Of a DNA stretch of 22,975 nt, positions 14,957 through 22,726 are shown piece after piece; the first letter of the stretch is position 1; each line of letters opens with the position of its first letter. Below the pieces are notes generated by a model. It worked only from the letters and a program-made list of their open reading frames with translations, did no database searches and was not told where the DNA came from. The DNA is from Oscillospiraceae bacterium (GTDB lineage: Bacteria > Bacillota > Clostridia > Oscillospirales > Ruminococcaceae): the NCBI GenBank assembly GCA_003531585.1, contig DQFX01000023.1, positions 34,620 to 57,594 on the forward strand, written 5' to 3'. The position numbers and the translations under genes were made by a program.

Positions 14957-15823
14957 ATGAGAGAATTCTTCCACAGCGTCAAATTCAAAATCATACTCTG
15001 TATCGCGGCGCTGCTGCTGGGACTTATGACCTACGTTGCCGTCGCCGCGGGCACCCAGACACTGCCCGAGCAGGTCATCAGCACGGTAACATACCCGTTC
15101 GTCACCGCGGCGAACGCCATTTCAAACGGAGTTAACGGATTCATCGACAAGTGGGTCAACGCCGATACCTACAAGGCGCAGAACGACGAGCTGCGCGAGC
15201 TTGTCACGCAGATGTACGAGCGCTCCGCGGACTACGAGGCGCTCCAGAAGGAAAACGAGCAGCTCCGGGAAATGCTTCAGCTCAGCAAGGAGCACAAGGA
15301 CCTCGTTTTTTCTGAGCCGTGCGGCATAATCGCCCGCAACGCCAACGACATGTACGGCGGATTCACGATAAACCAGGGAAGCAGCACCGGGTTATCACTC
15401 AACGACCCGGTGATAACCTCCGTGGGTCTCATCGGCAGGGTAACAGACATCGCGCCGAATTACGCGAAGGTGTCTACGATACTCTCCCCGCAGGTGAACG
15501 TCGGGGTATACACTATGCGGACCAAGGCGACCGGAGTTATTGAGAATTCCACCTCCACCGCCGAACAGGGGCTGTGCCTCATGAGCCAGATACTCAAGGA
15601 CGCGGACGTTGAGCCGGGGGACGTGATAGTCACCGCCGGTCAGAGCGGACTGTTCCCTGAGGGTATCATCGTCGGCACGGTAAAGGAGGTCTACGACGAC
15701 CCCAACGGGCTTTCCAAGCACGCCCTGATAGAGCCGGCTGAGGACTGCTTCGCTATCACCACCGTCTACGCGGTCGTGGATTTCGACGGCAAGGGGCTTT
15801 CGTTCGGCGATATCGCACAATAA
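14957..15823 (+). CDS. mreC: Rod shape-determining protein MreC
   Basis: This 288-residue protein links cytoplasmic MreB with periplasmic wall enzymes. A short basic cytoplasmic start is followed by one membrane helix (residues 11-32), a coiled coil (about 68-112, DELRELVTQMYERS...KENEQLREML) and the beta-domain with YGGFTINQGSSTGL, VGLIGRVTDI and GDVIVTAGQSGLFPEGIIVGTV, which are classic MreC strands. The ribosome site is weak (GGAAG further upstream than usual), so translation may rely on the preceding gene. Length is normal. Confidence 0.95.
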   Translation: MREFFHSVKFKIILCIAALLLGLMTYVAVAAGTQTLPEQVISTVTYPFVTAANAISNGVNGFIDKWVNADTYKAQNDELRELVTQMYERSADYEALQKENEQLREMLQLSKEHKDLVFSEPCGIIARNANDMYGGFTINQGSSTGLSLNDPVITSVGLIGRVTDIAPNYAKVSTILSPQVNVGVYTMRTKATGVIENSTSTAEQGLCLMSQILKDADVEPGDVIVTAGQSGLFPEGIIVGTVKEVYDDPNGLSKHALIEPAEDCFAITTVYAVVDFDGKGLSFGDIAQ

Positions 15824-15828
15824 TTAAG

Positions 15829-15853
15829 AACGGTGCAGCTCAACTGCGCCGTT
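15829..15853 (+). other. Hairpin between mreC and mreD
   Basis: AACGGTGCAG pairs with CTGCGCCGTT (10 bp, one G-T pair) around a CTCAA loop, starting 6 nt after the mreC stop. A weak T-tract (GTTTCTCC) follows. It could be a partial terminator or an mRNA processing/stability element, not a full stop, since mreD and PBP2 have no promoter of their own that I can see. Confidence 0.5.
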
Positions 15854-15877
15854 TCTCCGGATTTAAGGATAATTCAT

Positions 15878-16498
15878 ATGGCAAAATATATCTCAAAAAG
15901 CAAGGTGGGATTCCGGGCGCGCTCCCGGAAAGCACGGCTGCGCTGCTTTTTCCGATGGTTCCTCTATTCAGCCGTGCTGCTGATGTTCTACCTGTGGGAG
16001 GTCGCTCCGCTTATACGCGGGTGGTGTCCGCTGCTGATTATCCCGCTTGCCACCGCCGTTGCCATGTTCGAGGGCGAACTCGCCGCCGGAGTGTTCGGCG
16101 TTTTCTGCGGGCTGATGCTGGATATGGCGAGCGGTACGCTGCTTGGGTTCTCGTCGATGTGGCTGCTGATATCCTGCCCGCTCATCTCGCTGCTGTCGAG
16201 GTTCTGGCTGAAATCGAACTGGCTCTCCCACCTTGTGATGAACACCGCCGTGTGCGTCATTATGTGCGGGCTGGACTTCCTGTTCCTGCACTGGGTGTGG
16301 GAGCGCGAATACTCCGGGATATCGTTCCTGCATTCGCTGCTGCCCGCCTACGCCTGGGCTGTCGCGTTCTCGGTGCCGGTGTATTTTCTGGTGCGGCTCA
16401 TATCCAACAGGCTCCGCCCGAAGGAGGAGCGCCGCCTGGAGGAGGCCGCCGGAAACGCCGCAGCGGAGGAAGAGATAACCAAGGGCGCCGAGGAATAA
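15878..16498 (+). CDS. mreD: Rod shape-determining protein MreD
   Basis: This 206-residue integral membrane protein is expected to work with MreC and PBP2/RodA. A basic N-terminus (MAKYISKSKVGFRARSRK) is followed by about five hydrophobic helices, including LLIIPLATAVAMFEGELAAGVFG and the GLMLDMASGTLLGFSSM segment, whose Asp and Gly pattern is typical of MreD. The tail is highly charged (KEERRLEE...EEE). The frame extends to 15833, but ATG 15878 has AAGGAT 7 nt upstream and gives the normal start. Sequence identity in MreD is low everywhere, so position between mreC and PBP2 is important evidence. Confidence 0.88.
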   Translation: MAKYISKSKVGFRARSRKARLRCFFRWFLYSAVLLMFYLWEVAPLIRGWCPLLIIPLATAVAMFEGELAAGVFGVFCGLMLDMASGTLLGFSSMWLLISCPLISLLSRFWLKSNWLSHLVMNTAVCVIMCGLDFLFLHWVWEREYSGISFLHSLLPAYAWAVAFSVPVYFLVRLISNRLRPKEERRLEEAAGNAAAEEEITKGAEE

Positions 16499-16532
16499 AC
16501 CGCCCAGTCCCAACGCATAACTGGAGGAATAA

Positions 16533-18635
16533 ATGTCAAAATTTCAGAACCTGCTGAGGTCTGCCGTGCTTGCGGCAATAGTGATAGGCGCGGCGTTCCT
16601 GTGCGGACTGCGGCTTCTTGAAATACAGATAGCCGACGGAAGCAAGTACCTCGCCATGACCCAGAGCACTCACACCGCGACCCAGGACATCGAGGCGGCG
16701 CGCGGAAAGATAGCCGACAGCACCGGAAAAATACTCAACACCAACGAGCTGAACTGCAGCGTGAAGCTCCAGAAAGCCTCGCTGGAAAGCGGAACGGAAA
16801 ACGAGGTCATCTACCGCATTCTTACCATACTGATGAAGCACGGCGACGAGTGGAACGAAACCCTGCCCATTACCAGAACGCAGCCCTACCAGTTCGAAAA
16901 GGACCGCGACAACGCCGTGGATTCGCTGAAATCCCGCATGAAGCTGGGCGTTTACGCCACGGTCGAGAACTGCATGAACGCCCTCTACGAGAACTACAAG
17001 ATATCCGACCAGTACGAGGAGCCGATGCGCCGCTGCATCGCGGGAGTCCGCTACGAAATGGAGCTGAAGGGATTCAATAACAACAATCCCTACGAGCTTG
17101 CCTCCGGGATATCCAGCGACACGGTGCTGGAGCTGAAGGAGCTTTCCGCGCTCATGCCCGGCATGGAGATCTCCGAGGGCTGGAACCGCGTCTATCTCGA
17201 CGGCACCACCGCGCCGCATATCAGGGGAACGGTCGGGGCGATATCCGCGGATAAGTACGCCGAGCTGAAGAGCGCCGGCTACAAGCTGGACGACATCATC
17301 GGCACATCGGGTATCGAGCTTGCGCTGGAATCCACGCTGCGCGGCGAGCGCGGCACCCGCGAGATAACGCGTAACTCCGACGGCATGATGATCTCCGACG
17401 AGATAACCAAGGAGCCGCAGGCGGGGAAGTCCGTAATGCTGACGATAGACTCGAACTTCCAGAACATGGTGGAGCGAATCGTGCAGTACCACATGGATTT
17501 CCTGCACTCCCCGTACTACACAACGGCGATGGACGCGAACCTCCGAGGCAAGGATACCGAGGTAGGCTCCGCAGTCGTGCTGGACGTCAGGGACGGCTCG
17601 GTGCTGGCGATGGCGACGCTCCCGAGCTACGATATAAACCAGCTCGTCGAGGACTACGCGTCCGTTCTGAACGCTGAGAACTCCCCGCTGCTGAACCGCG
17701 CGATAAACGGCGAGTACCGTCCCGGCTCCACATTCAAGACCATCACCGCGACGGCGGGTCTTGCGGAGGGTGTTATCGACGCCTCCAGCACTATCAACTG
17801 CACGGGGCGGTATATGTACTACGCGCCGAGCTACACCCCGGGCTGTACCGGAGTTCACGGCTCCATCACGGTGCAGTTCGGACTTAAGCACTCCTGCAAC
17901 ATTTTCTTCTATGAGACCGCGCGCCGCATGGGAATAGACCGGCTGGCGTACTGGGCGAATAAATTCGGCGTAGGCACCGACCTCGGCTTTGAGCTGCCGA
18001 TGTCCACCGGCAGAATGACCTCCCCGGAGCTGTTCGACAAGCTCGGCATCGAGTGGAACGCGTCGGATACGATCCAGGCGGGTATCGGTCAGTCGGAGAC
18101 CCTGCTGACTCCGCTGCACCTGGCGACCCAGGCAATGACCATCGCGAACAAGGGCGTAAGGTACCGCCCGCACATCGTGAAGGCTGTCTACAACTACGAC
18201 TACACCAAGCTCATCGAGGAGATAAAGCCCGAGGTGATGGCGGATTTCTCCGAGGGCATGGAGGACGTATTCGCGGAGGTGCACGCCGGAATGAAGCGCG
18301 TAAGTGAAAACGCGAACTTCCTGATGGATGGCGGCTGGTACAACATCTACGACTTCAAGGGTATCGGCAAGGAGAACGTCTGCACGAAAACAGGCACGCC
18401 GGAGGTCATCGCAATGACGAAGTTCAACTCCACCATCGTGGGATTTTATCCCGCCGACAACCCTGAGATAGCGTTCGGAGTGTGCATGGAAAACAGCGAG
18501 TACAGCCGTCACGTAGCCTGCAATATCATTTCGGCTTACATCACGGGCGAATTCAACCCCGTTTACGACGAGGACGGAAACGCGGTTTACCCCCTCGGCG
18601 AGAAGCGCAAAACAGCGGACGCAGAGCAGCACTAA
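16533..18635 (+). CDS. mrdA: Class B penicillin-binding protein 2 (elongation transpeptidase)
   Basis: This 700-residue class B PBP cross-links peptidoglycan. One membrane helix (about residues 10-28) anchors it, and a dimerisation/pedestal region follows (about 40-310, with GTVGAIS and GTSGIELALESTLRGERGTR, typical of PBP2/SpoVD/FtsI). The transpeptidase domain carries all three motifs: GSTFK with catalytic Ser399 and Lys402, SCN with Ser454 and Asn456, and KTG at 619-621. No PASTA repeats are present, favouring PBP2/MrdA over SpoVD. Its place after mreD also points to elongation. GGAGG at 16523-16527 precedes ATG. Codons 3-700 contain no TTA, CTA or TCA, which leaves the antisense frame fully open. 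No rodA or minCD follows. Confidence 0.93.
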   Translation: MSKFQNLLRSAVLAAIVIGAAFLCGLRLLEIQIADGSKYLAMTQSTHTATQDIEAARGKIADSTGKILNTNELNCSVKLQKASLESGTENEVIYRILTILMKHGDEWNETLPITRTQPYQFEKDRDNAVDSLKSRMKLGVYATVENCMNALYENYKISDQYEEPMRRCIAGVRYEMELKGFNNNNPYELASGISSDTVLELKELSALMPGMEISEGWNRVYLDGTTAPHIRGTVGAISADKYAELKSAGYKLDDIIGTSGIELALESTLRGERGTREITRNSDGMMISDEITKEPQAGKSVMLTIDSNFQNMVERIVQYHMDFLHSPYYTTAMDANLRGKDTEVGSAVVLDVRDGSVLAMATLPSYDINQLVEDYASVLNAENSPLLNRAINGEYRPGSTFKTITATAGLAEGVIDASSTINCTGRYMYYAPSYTPGCTGVHGSITVQFGLKHSCNIFFYETARRMGIDRLAYWANKFGVGTDLGFELPMSTGRMTSPELFDKLGIEWNASDTIQAGIGQSETLLTPLHLATQAMTIANKGVRYRPHIVKAVYNYDYTKLIEEIKPEVMADFSEGMEDVFAEVHAGMKRVSENANFLMDGGWYNIYDFKGIGKENVCTKTGTPEVIAMTKFNSTIVGFYPADNPEIAFGVCMENSEYSRHVACNIISAYITGEFNPVYDEDGNAVYPLGEKRKTADAEQH

Positions 18636-18640
18636 AATTT

Positions 18641-18691
18641 AATTCGGAATTCGGAATGCGGAATTCGGAATTATTGTGTCCGCTTCGCGGA
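18641..18691. repeat. AATTCGG short repeat, copy 2, with hairpin
   Basis: AATTCGG units (18641-18672) are followed by TCCGC-TTC-GCGGA (18679-18691). The same order, repeat array then a TCCG...CGGA hairpin after about 7 nt, is seen at 5085-5135. It begins 5 nt after the PBP2 stop codon and contains no gene. Confidence 0.75.
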
Positions 18692-18717
18692 CTGATTTAA
18701 TGGCGCGCGCCTTATCG

Positions 18718-18734
18718 GCAGGCGTTCAGCCTGC
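18718..18734 (+). terminator. Possible terminator hairpin after PBP2
   Basis: A perfect 6-bp stem, GCAGGC-GTTCA-GCCTGC, is followed by TATTTG. It lies about 80 nt after the PBP2 stop. The T-run is poor. The rest of the 18692-18825 stretch shows no gene or clear element. Confidence 0.4.
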
Positions 18735-18825
18735 TATTTGTGCTGCAATACTTCTCGTTTTCGGCGCGGTTCCAAAGAGCGGAAATCCAGAATACGACGG
18801 CTTCCTGATACCCTGATAATACAAT

Positions 18826-18852
18826 AATCCCCCGGAGGCGATCCGGGGGATT
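18826..18852. terminator. Strong terminator between PBP2 and the chemoreceptor
   Basis: A perfect 11-bp stem (AATCCCCCGGA/TCCGGGGGATT) with a 5-nt loop is followed on the plus strand by TTTT and on the minus strand by ATTATTGTATTAT. It lies 9 nt beyond the chemoreceptor stop and serves the two convergent genes. Confidence 0.85.
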
Positions 18853-18861
18853 TTCGTGTGA

Positions 18862-20763
18862 TTAAACCCTGAGCTTGCCGACCTGCTCCTGAAGCAGTCT
18901 TGACTGAGCGGAAAGCTCCTCGCAGGAGGCGGCGGATTCCTCGGCGGTTGCGGAGTTCGTTGCAATTACCTGGGAGATCTGCTCGATACCCGCAGTTACC
19001 TGCTGAACTGCCTTCGCCTGCTCATCTGCCGCGGAGGATATCTCCGCAACCAGCTTCGCGCTCTCCTGGGAAAGCCCGGTGACCTGCTGGAGGGTCTCGG
19101 CGGTCTGCTTTGCAATGCCGGAGCCGTTCTGTACCGCGTTGATCGTGGAGGAAATCAGCTCGCGTGTGCTGTTCGCGGATTCAGCCGACTTGGAAGCAAG
19201 GTTGCGTACCTCGTCCGCGACTACTGCGAAGCCCTTTCCGGCTTCTCCTGCGCGGGCAGCTTCTATCGCGGCGTTCAGCGCGAGTATGTTCGTCTGGAAT
19301 GCGATGTCCTCGATGGACTTTATGACCTCGGATATCGCTTCGGACTGCTTTTCGATCTGATCCATTGCTTCAAGCATGCGCTCCATCTCGCTGCCCTGGC
19401 GTATCATCTGCTCGGCGCAGTCGTTGGAGATATCGCTTGCCCTGTTGGAGTTCTCGGCGGTCTTGTTGATGTTGCCGGAGATCTCCGCAATTGTGGAGGA
19501 CAGCTCGTCGACTGCGGTAGCCTGGCGGGTCGTGCCTTCCGCGAGGAGCTGTGAGCCGTCAGCCATCTGCTGCGCGCCCGCCATTACATCGTTCGCGGAG
19601 GAATTCATGTTGCCAATTATGCCGCTGAGGGTATCCTTTATGCTGCGGAACGAGCGGTTGATCTCCTCGAAGCTGCCAATGTATTTCACGGAGGGCTGCG
19701 ACGAGAAATCGCCGGTTCCCATGCCGGAAAGCACGTGGGAGATGTCGTCAACGTAGGTGTGCAGGGTATGCTTTGCTTCGGTGATCTTCTCGGCGATGTC
19801 GCCCATTTCGTCGGCGTTGAAGCTGAATTCGGAATCAGGCGCATTCAGTTCGCCGGCGCTGAGCTGACCGCATATCTTCACGACCTCCGAAACTGGCTTA
19901 CGTACAAGTCTGTTCATTACCGCGAACAGCAGGAACCCAGCGCCCACGCATACCGCGATGAGAACTGCCGCAGAAATAATAATGGCTTTGAAAAGCTCCG
20001 CGTCAGCCTCCGCAGTGGAGTAACCCGCGAAGTACGCGCCGACCACCTGACCGTTAAAATCAGTCATGGGAGTGTAGTTAACGTAGTAGCTCTGACCGTT
20101 TATCGCCGTTTTACCGATATATGTGCCGCTGTTCTGAACCATGTTCCAGATGCCGCCGTCCATCTTGGTGCCTGTGCTGCGTACTCCGGAGCTGTCCATG
20201 ATAGTGGTGCTGTAACGGGTGTCGCCGCAGAATATGGTAAGCTCCGCACGGGTTTTTTCCTTTACGTCGTCAACGTAAGTGAGGTCGTTGAGGTCGGTGC
20301 CGACTACCAGAGCGCCGTTCTCCACCGGGCGGCAGTATACGGAGTACAGCTTGTCGCCGTCCGCCATTGCGCCTTTCATTCCGCCTGCCTTTACCCGTGC
20401 GATTGCGTCGTCGCTGAGCGGGAAGTTTTCGGTGCTCCAGACTGCCTGACCACCGTTTATGTACGCTGCGAAGCTTGCTTCAGAGGGCTTGTTGGACGCC
20501 CAGGTATTGTCGTAGTCCGAATTGTTTATCTGTCCCCATGAACTTGCGATGAGAAGTTCGGCTACGTCGCCCATTTCTTCGATATCGCTCCTGATTTCAG
20601 AAGAGAGCACGTTTACGCCGGTATTTGTCTCTTCTTCCTGGAGCGTTCCCACGAACGACATAAACACTACAGTCGTCACAACAGCCAGCATTATTGCCGC
20701 AATTACGGCAGCCAGGCAAGAAATAACAGTGATCTTTGTTCCGATCCTCATTGACCTTTTCAC
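18862..20763 (-). CDS. Methyl-accepting chemotaxis protein
   Basis: This 633-residue transmembrane chemoreceptor has TM1 at about 12-38, an extracellular Cache-like sensor at about 42-255 (with YYVNYTPMTDFNGQVVGAYFAGYS, typical of single-Cache receptors), TM2 at about 259-284, HAMP at about 285-340, a second HAMP-like stretch to about 375, and the signalling domain to the end. The kinase-contact hairpin tip, IEDIAFQTNILALNAAIEAA through VVADEVRNLA, is at about 485-522. The start is GTG 20763 with GGAAGG 11 nt upstream; ATG 20751 is an alternative with a poorly spaced AAAGG. A flagellar-type sigma-D promoter precedes it. No CheW-tethering pentapeptide or other chemotaxis genes are seen. The ligand is unknown. 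Confidence 0.95.
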   Translation of the reverse strand: MKRSMRIGTKITVISCLAAVIAAIMLAVVTTVVFMSFVGTLQEEETNTGVNVLSSEIRSDIEEMGDVAELLIASSWGQINNSDYDNTWASNKPSEASFAAYINGGQAVWSTENFPLSDDAIARVKAGGMKGAMADGDKLYSVYCRPVENGALVVGTDLNDLTYVDDVKEKTRAELTIFCGDTRYSTTIMDSSGVRSTGTKMDGGIWNMVQNSGTYIGKTAINGQSYYVNYTPMTDFNGQVVGAYFAGYSTAEADAELFKAIIISAAVLIAVCVGAGFLLFAVMNRLVRKPVSEVVKICGQLSAGELNAPDSEFSFNADEMGDIAEKITEAKHTLHTYVDDISHVLSGMGTGDFSSQPSVKYIGSFEEINRSFRSIKDTLSGIIGNMNSSANDVMAGAQQMADGSQLLAEGTTRQATAVDELSSTIAEISGNINKTAENSNRASDISNDCAEQMIRQGSEMERMLEAMDQIEKQSEAISEVIKSIEDIAFQTNILALNAAIEAARAGEAGKGFAVVADEVRNLASKSAESANSTRELISSTINAVQNGSGIAKQTAETLQQVTGLSQESAKLVAEISSAADEQAKAVQQVTAGIEQISQVIATNSATAEESAASCEELSAQSRLLQEQVGKLRV

Positions 20764-20808
20764 TTTTGATGATACCTTCCTTTCAACGCATCACATCTCT
20801 GTGAATTC

Positions 20809-20835
20809 CTGGAATTGTACAATATACATTTCCAG
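20809..20835 (-). other. Symmetric hairpin in the chemoreceptor leader
   Basis: CTGGAA/TTCCAG outer pairs and TGTA/TACA inner pairs are separated by a single T-T mismatch, with a 5-nt loop, 27 nt in all. It lies between the predicted sigma-D transcription start and the start codon. It includes ATTGTACAAT, also present at the mreB promoter. It may affect message stability or bind a regulator; unproven. Confidence 0.45.
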
Positions 20836-20848
20836 TTTATTATATGTA

Positions 20849-20875
20849 TTATCGACAGAGTTTAACTAATCTTTA
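20849..20875 (-). promoter_or_regulatory. Sigma-D (flagellar) promoter for the chemoreceptor
   Basis: On the minus strand TAAA (20872-20875) is followed after exactly 15 nt by GTCGATAA (20849-20856). The SigD/FliA consensus is TAAA-N15-GCCGATAA, so only one base differs. Position about 85 nt before a chemoreceptor gene is just what is expected. It implies a flagellar sigma factor in this organism. Confidence 0.8.
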
Positions 20876-20922
20876 GCTTTTTTTAAAATTTTTTTACTTA
20901 AATCACGCGAATATTAAAAATG

Positions 20923-20931
20923 TGGTATACT
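20923..20931 (+). promoter_or_regulatory. Extended -10 promoter for yqfC
   Basis: TGG-TATACT forms an extended -10 box about 88 nt before yqfC. No good -35 is present at 16-18 nt, and I could not fit a sigma-E pattern with normal spacing, although yqfC and yqfD are sigma-E genes in Bacillus subtilis. Confidence 0.4.
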
Positions 20932-21018
20932 GCACAACGGTGAAAAAACAGCGCACATAACCCAGAGTCTCTCCGCATAGTATTAACAGAAGAACAGGAC
21001 ATGCAGGAGGGAACGCAT

Positions 21019-21300
21019 ATGGGACTTAAAGAGGCGCTGACAGCGCTCGGGGAGGCTCCGTATCAGCACACGACGGTGACTCTGCGGGACTGCGCGGAAC
21101 TTATTGCGGAGAACTGCGCCGGGGTGATAAGCTGCACAGACAGCCGGGAGGTCTCCGGCGAGATCGTGCTGAAAATTCGCTGCGCCGGCGAGGAACGCCT
21201 GATGAGGGTTCAGGGCACCGGGCTGACCCTCGAGAGCGGCGGAGCCTACGGAGTACGCGTCACCGGGAGTATCGAAGCGGTGAGCTTCCTCAGTCTGTGA
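21019..21300 (+). CDS. yqfC: YabP/YqfC-family sporulation protein
   Basis: This 93-residue protein of the YabP/YqfC family is produced in the mother cell during sporulation in Bacillus; its biochemical role is not known. Visible features are HTTVTLRDCAELIAENCAGVISC, ending in a beta-rich region (EIVLKIRCAGEERLMRVQGTGLTLESGGAYGVRVTGSI), the usual family fold with the ITG-like turn near the end. ATG 21019 is chosen because AGGAGG at 21005-21010 is 8 nt upstream; the frame also opens at ATG 21001, which lacks a ribosome site. yqfD follows 9 nt later with overlapping translation signals. Retention of this pair suggests spore formation or descent from spore formers. Confidence 0.85.
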   Translation: MGLKEALTALGEAPYQHTTVTLRDCAELIAENCAGVISCTDSREVSGEIVLKIRCAGEERLMRVQGTGLTLESGGAYGVRVTGSIEAVSFLSL

Positions 21301-21309
21301 GGTGGGAAC

Positions 21310-22500
21310 ATGGAGGAAAAACAGAGGGGATTGCGGTTCGGCAGCGTGGAATTCAGCGGGTACGGGGCGTTCCCGGAGCGGTTCGCGACCGAGCTTATCA
21401 GCCGCGGCGTGGAGCTGCGCCGGGTAAGATTCGGCAACGGGACGATAAGCGGCGCGGTCTCCCCGGCGGACTACTGGGAGACCGCCCGGACAGCGCGCCG
21501 CTGCGGTCTGCGTATCCGTGCAGGGAAGCGCCGGGGGCTGTACTTCACGGCGCTGAGGTACAGCCGCAGGGCGGGGCTGTACGTGGGGTTCCTGGCGTTC
21601 GTGATGCTGACGGCGCTCAGCGGGAGCCGCATTCAGGATATCGAGATAGTGAGCTCCGGGACGGTGACGGCGGCTCAGCGCTCGCAGATAATGTCGATAC
21701 TCGGGGAGTGCGGACTGACCGAAGGAAGCTCCGCGCGCCGCCTGGAGAACAGCACCACCGCCGCAGAGCGCCGGATACTCCTTGAGATACCCGAGGCAGC
21801 CTGGGTGGACGTCACCTGCGTTGGTTTCCGGCTGGAGGCGGCGGTGGAGATGGGTACTCCCGCGCCGGAAATGCTTGACTCGGACGCTCCGTGCAATCTG
21901 GTGGCTTCCCGGGCGGCGGCGGTGGTGTCGCACGTCGTGCGGGACGGAGTGCTCGTCGCTGATACCGGAAGCGGCGTCCCCGAGGGAGGTCTGCTGGTCA
22001 GCGGGACAGTCGCCGACGCCGCCGGAAACGTTATCCTCAAGCACGCCAGCGCCGAGATCATAGGGGAGTACACCGAGACCCGGGAGTTTTTCGTGCCTTA
22101 CAAGGAAACGCTGCGGCTTCCTGAGGGGGAGACGGCGGAGTACAGGTGGCTGGTCTATGGCGACGACGAGTACCCGCTGTTTTTCGGCGGGGCGGCGATG
22201 GAGGATTCGGTGTACTCCGAGGAGACCGAGGCCGTAAGGCTGTTCGGGAAGGAGACCCCTCTGAAGATCAGAACCGGACGGTTCACCGGGTACGTCAGCA
22301 GGAACGTTACGCGCTCCGCTGACGACTGCCTGGCGGAGCTGTCGAGGCAGCAGGCGGCGTTCGAGGAGAACTTCTACGCAGGGCAGGAGGTGTATTCCTG
22401 CGAAAAGACCGCCGTTCCGGAGCAGGACGGGATACGGCTCAGGTGCGTTTACACCCTGCGCGGGAACATCGCGAAGGAGCAGGAGATACTGCTTTCTTAG
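21310..22500 (+). CDS. yqfD: Sporulation protein YqfD
   Basis: This 396-residue membrane protein of the YqfD family is close to the Bacillus length of 398. A soluble, basic N-terminal domain (1-85) leads to one membrane helix (about 88-105, LYVGFLAFVMLTAL), then an extracytoplasmic part beginning SGSRIQDIEIVSSGTVT, a region often compared with FtsQ/POTRA-like folds. IPEAAWVDVTCVGFRLEAAVEM (175-196) and CNLVASRAAAVVSHVVRDGVLVADTGSGVPEGGLLVSG (200-237) match the conserved YqfD core. GGTGGG at 21301-21306 overlaps the region just after the yqfC stop and precedes ATG by 3-4 nt. Many Clostridia and Bacillus have phoH next; here a terminator follows instead. Confidence 0.92.
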   Translation: MEEKQRGLRFGSVEFSGYGAFPERFATELISRGVELRRVRFGNGTISGAVSPADYWETARTARRCGLRIRAGKRRGLYFTALRYSRRAGLYVGFLAFVMLTALSGSRIQDIEIVSSGTVTAAQRSQIMSILGECGLTEGSSARRLENSTTAAERRILLEIPEAAWVDVTCVGFRLEAAVEMGTPAPEMLDSDAPCNLVASRAAAVVSHVVRDGVLVADTGSGVPEGGLLVSGTVADAAGNVILKHASAEIIGEYTETREFFVPYKETLRLPEGETAEYRWLVYGDDEYPLFFGGAAMEDSVYSEETEAVRLFGKETPLKIRTGRFTGYVSRNVTRSADDCLAELSRQQAAFEENFYAGQEVYSCEKTAVPEQDGIRLRCVYTLRGNIAKEQEILLS

Positions 22501-22532
22501 CCGGGAAGCCAGGGCGCTGAGTAAAAATCACG

Positions 22533-22565
22533 AATCGGAGTTCACGATGTGGGCTCCGATTTTTT
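22533..22565 (+). terminator. Terminator after yqfD
   Basis: AATCGGAG pairs with CTCCGATT around a 13-nt loop and is followed by TTTT. It starts 33 nt after the yqfD stop and ends the yqfCD transcript. Confidence 0.85.
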
Positions 22566-22648
22566 GTGCAATAACAACAAATTCTTTTTTGGAAAACTGT
22601 TCACAGAGGACAAAACCTATAAAATATATAAGAATTCATCAAAACCTA

Positions 22649-22677
22649 TTGACAAAGTGGGCATTGTCTGATATAAT
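22649..22677 (+). promoter_or_regulatory. Perfect-consensus sigma-A promoter
   Basis: TTGACA (22649-22654), exactly 17 nt, then TATAAT (22672-22677): all twelve consensus bases are present with ideal spacing, in an AT-rich upstream stretch. Transcription should start near 22684. It is the best promoter in the window and drives a 43-nt leader and a tiny reading frame. Confidence 0.92.
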
Positions 22678-22688
22678 CATCACATAAA

Positions 22689-22707
22689 GCCTATCGGAAG
22701 GATAGGC
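22689..22707 (+). other. Leader hairpin upstream of the small reading frame
   Basis: GCCTATC-GGAAG-GATAGGC is a perfect 7-bp stem starting a few bases after the predicted transcription start and ending 4 nt before the ribosome site. A 5'-end hairpin of this kind commonly protects a message from decay. It could also be a regulatory site. Confidence 0.65.
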
Positions 22708-22726
22708 AAAAGAGGAGGCGGAAATC

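Noticed and set aside
13924..14994. 356-codon antisense frame opposite mreB
   Set aside because: Complement of mreB in register; no ribosome site or domain.
16536..18632. 698-codon antisense open frame opposite PBP2
   Set aside because: It is the exact in-register complement of a confident gene, made open by codon bias; the deduced protein is His/Val/Arg-rich with no recognisable domain.
20926..20931. Sigma-E promoter for yqfC
   Set aside because: An ATATT-like -35 is present nearby, but the spacing to the TATACT box is about 10 nt, shorter than sigma-E promoters need.
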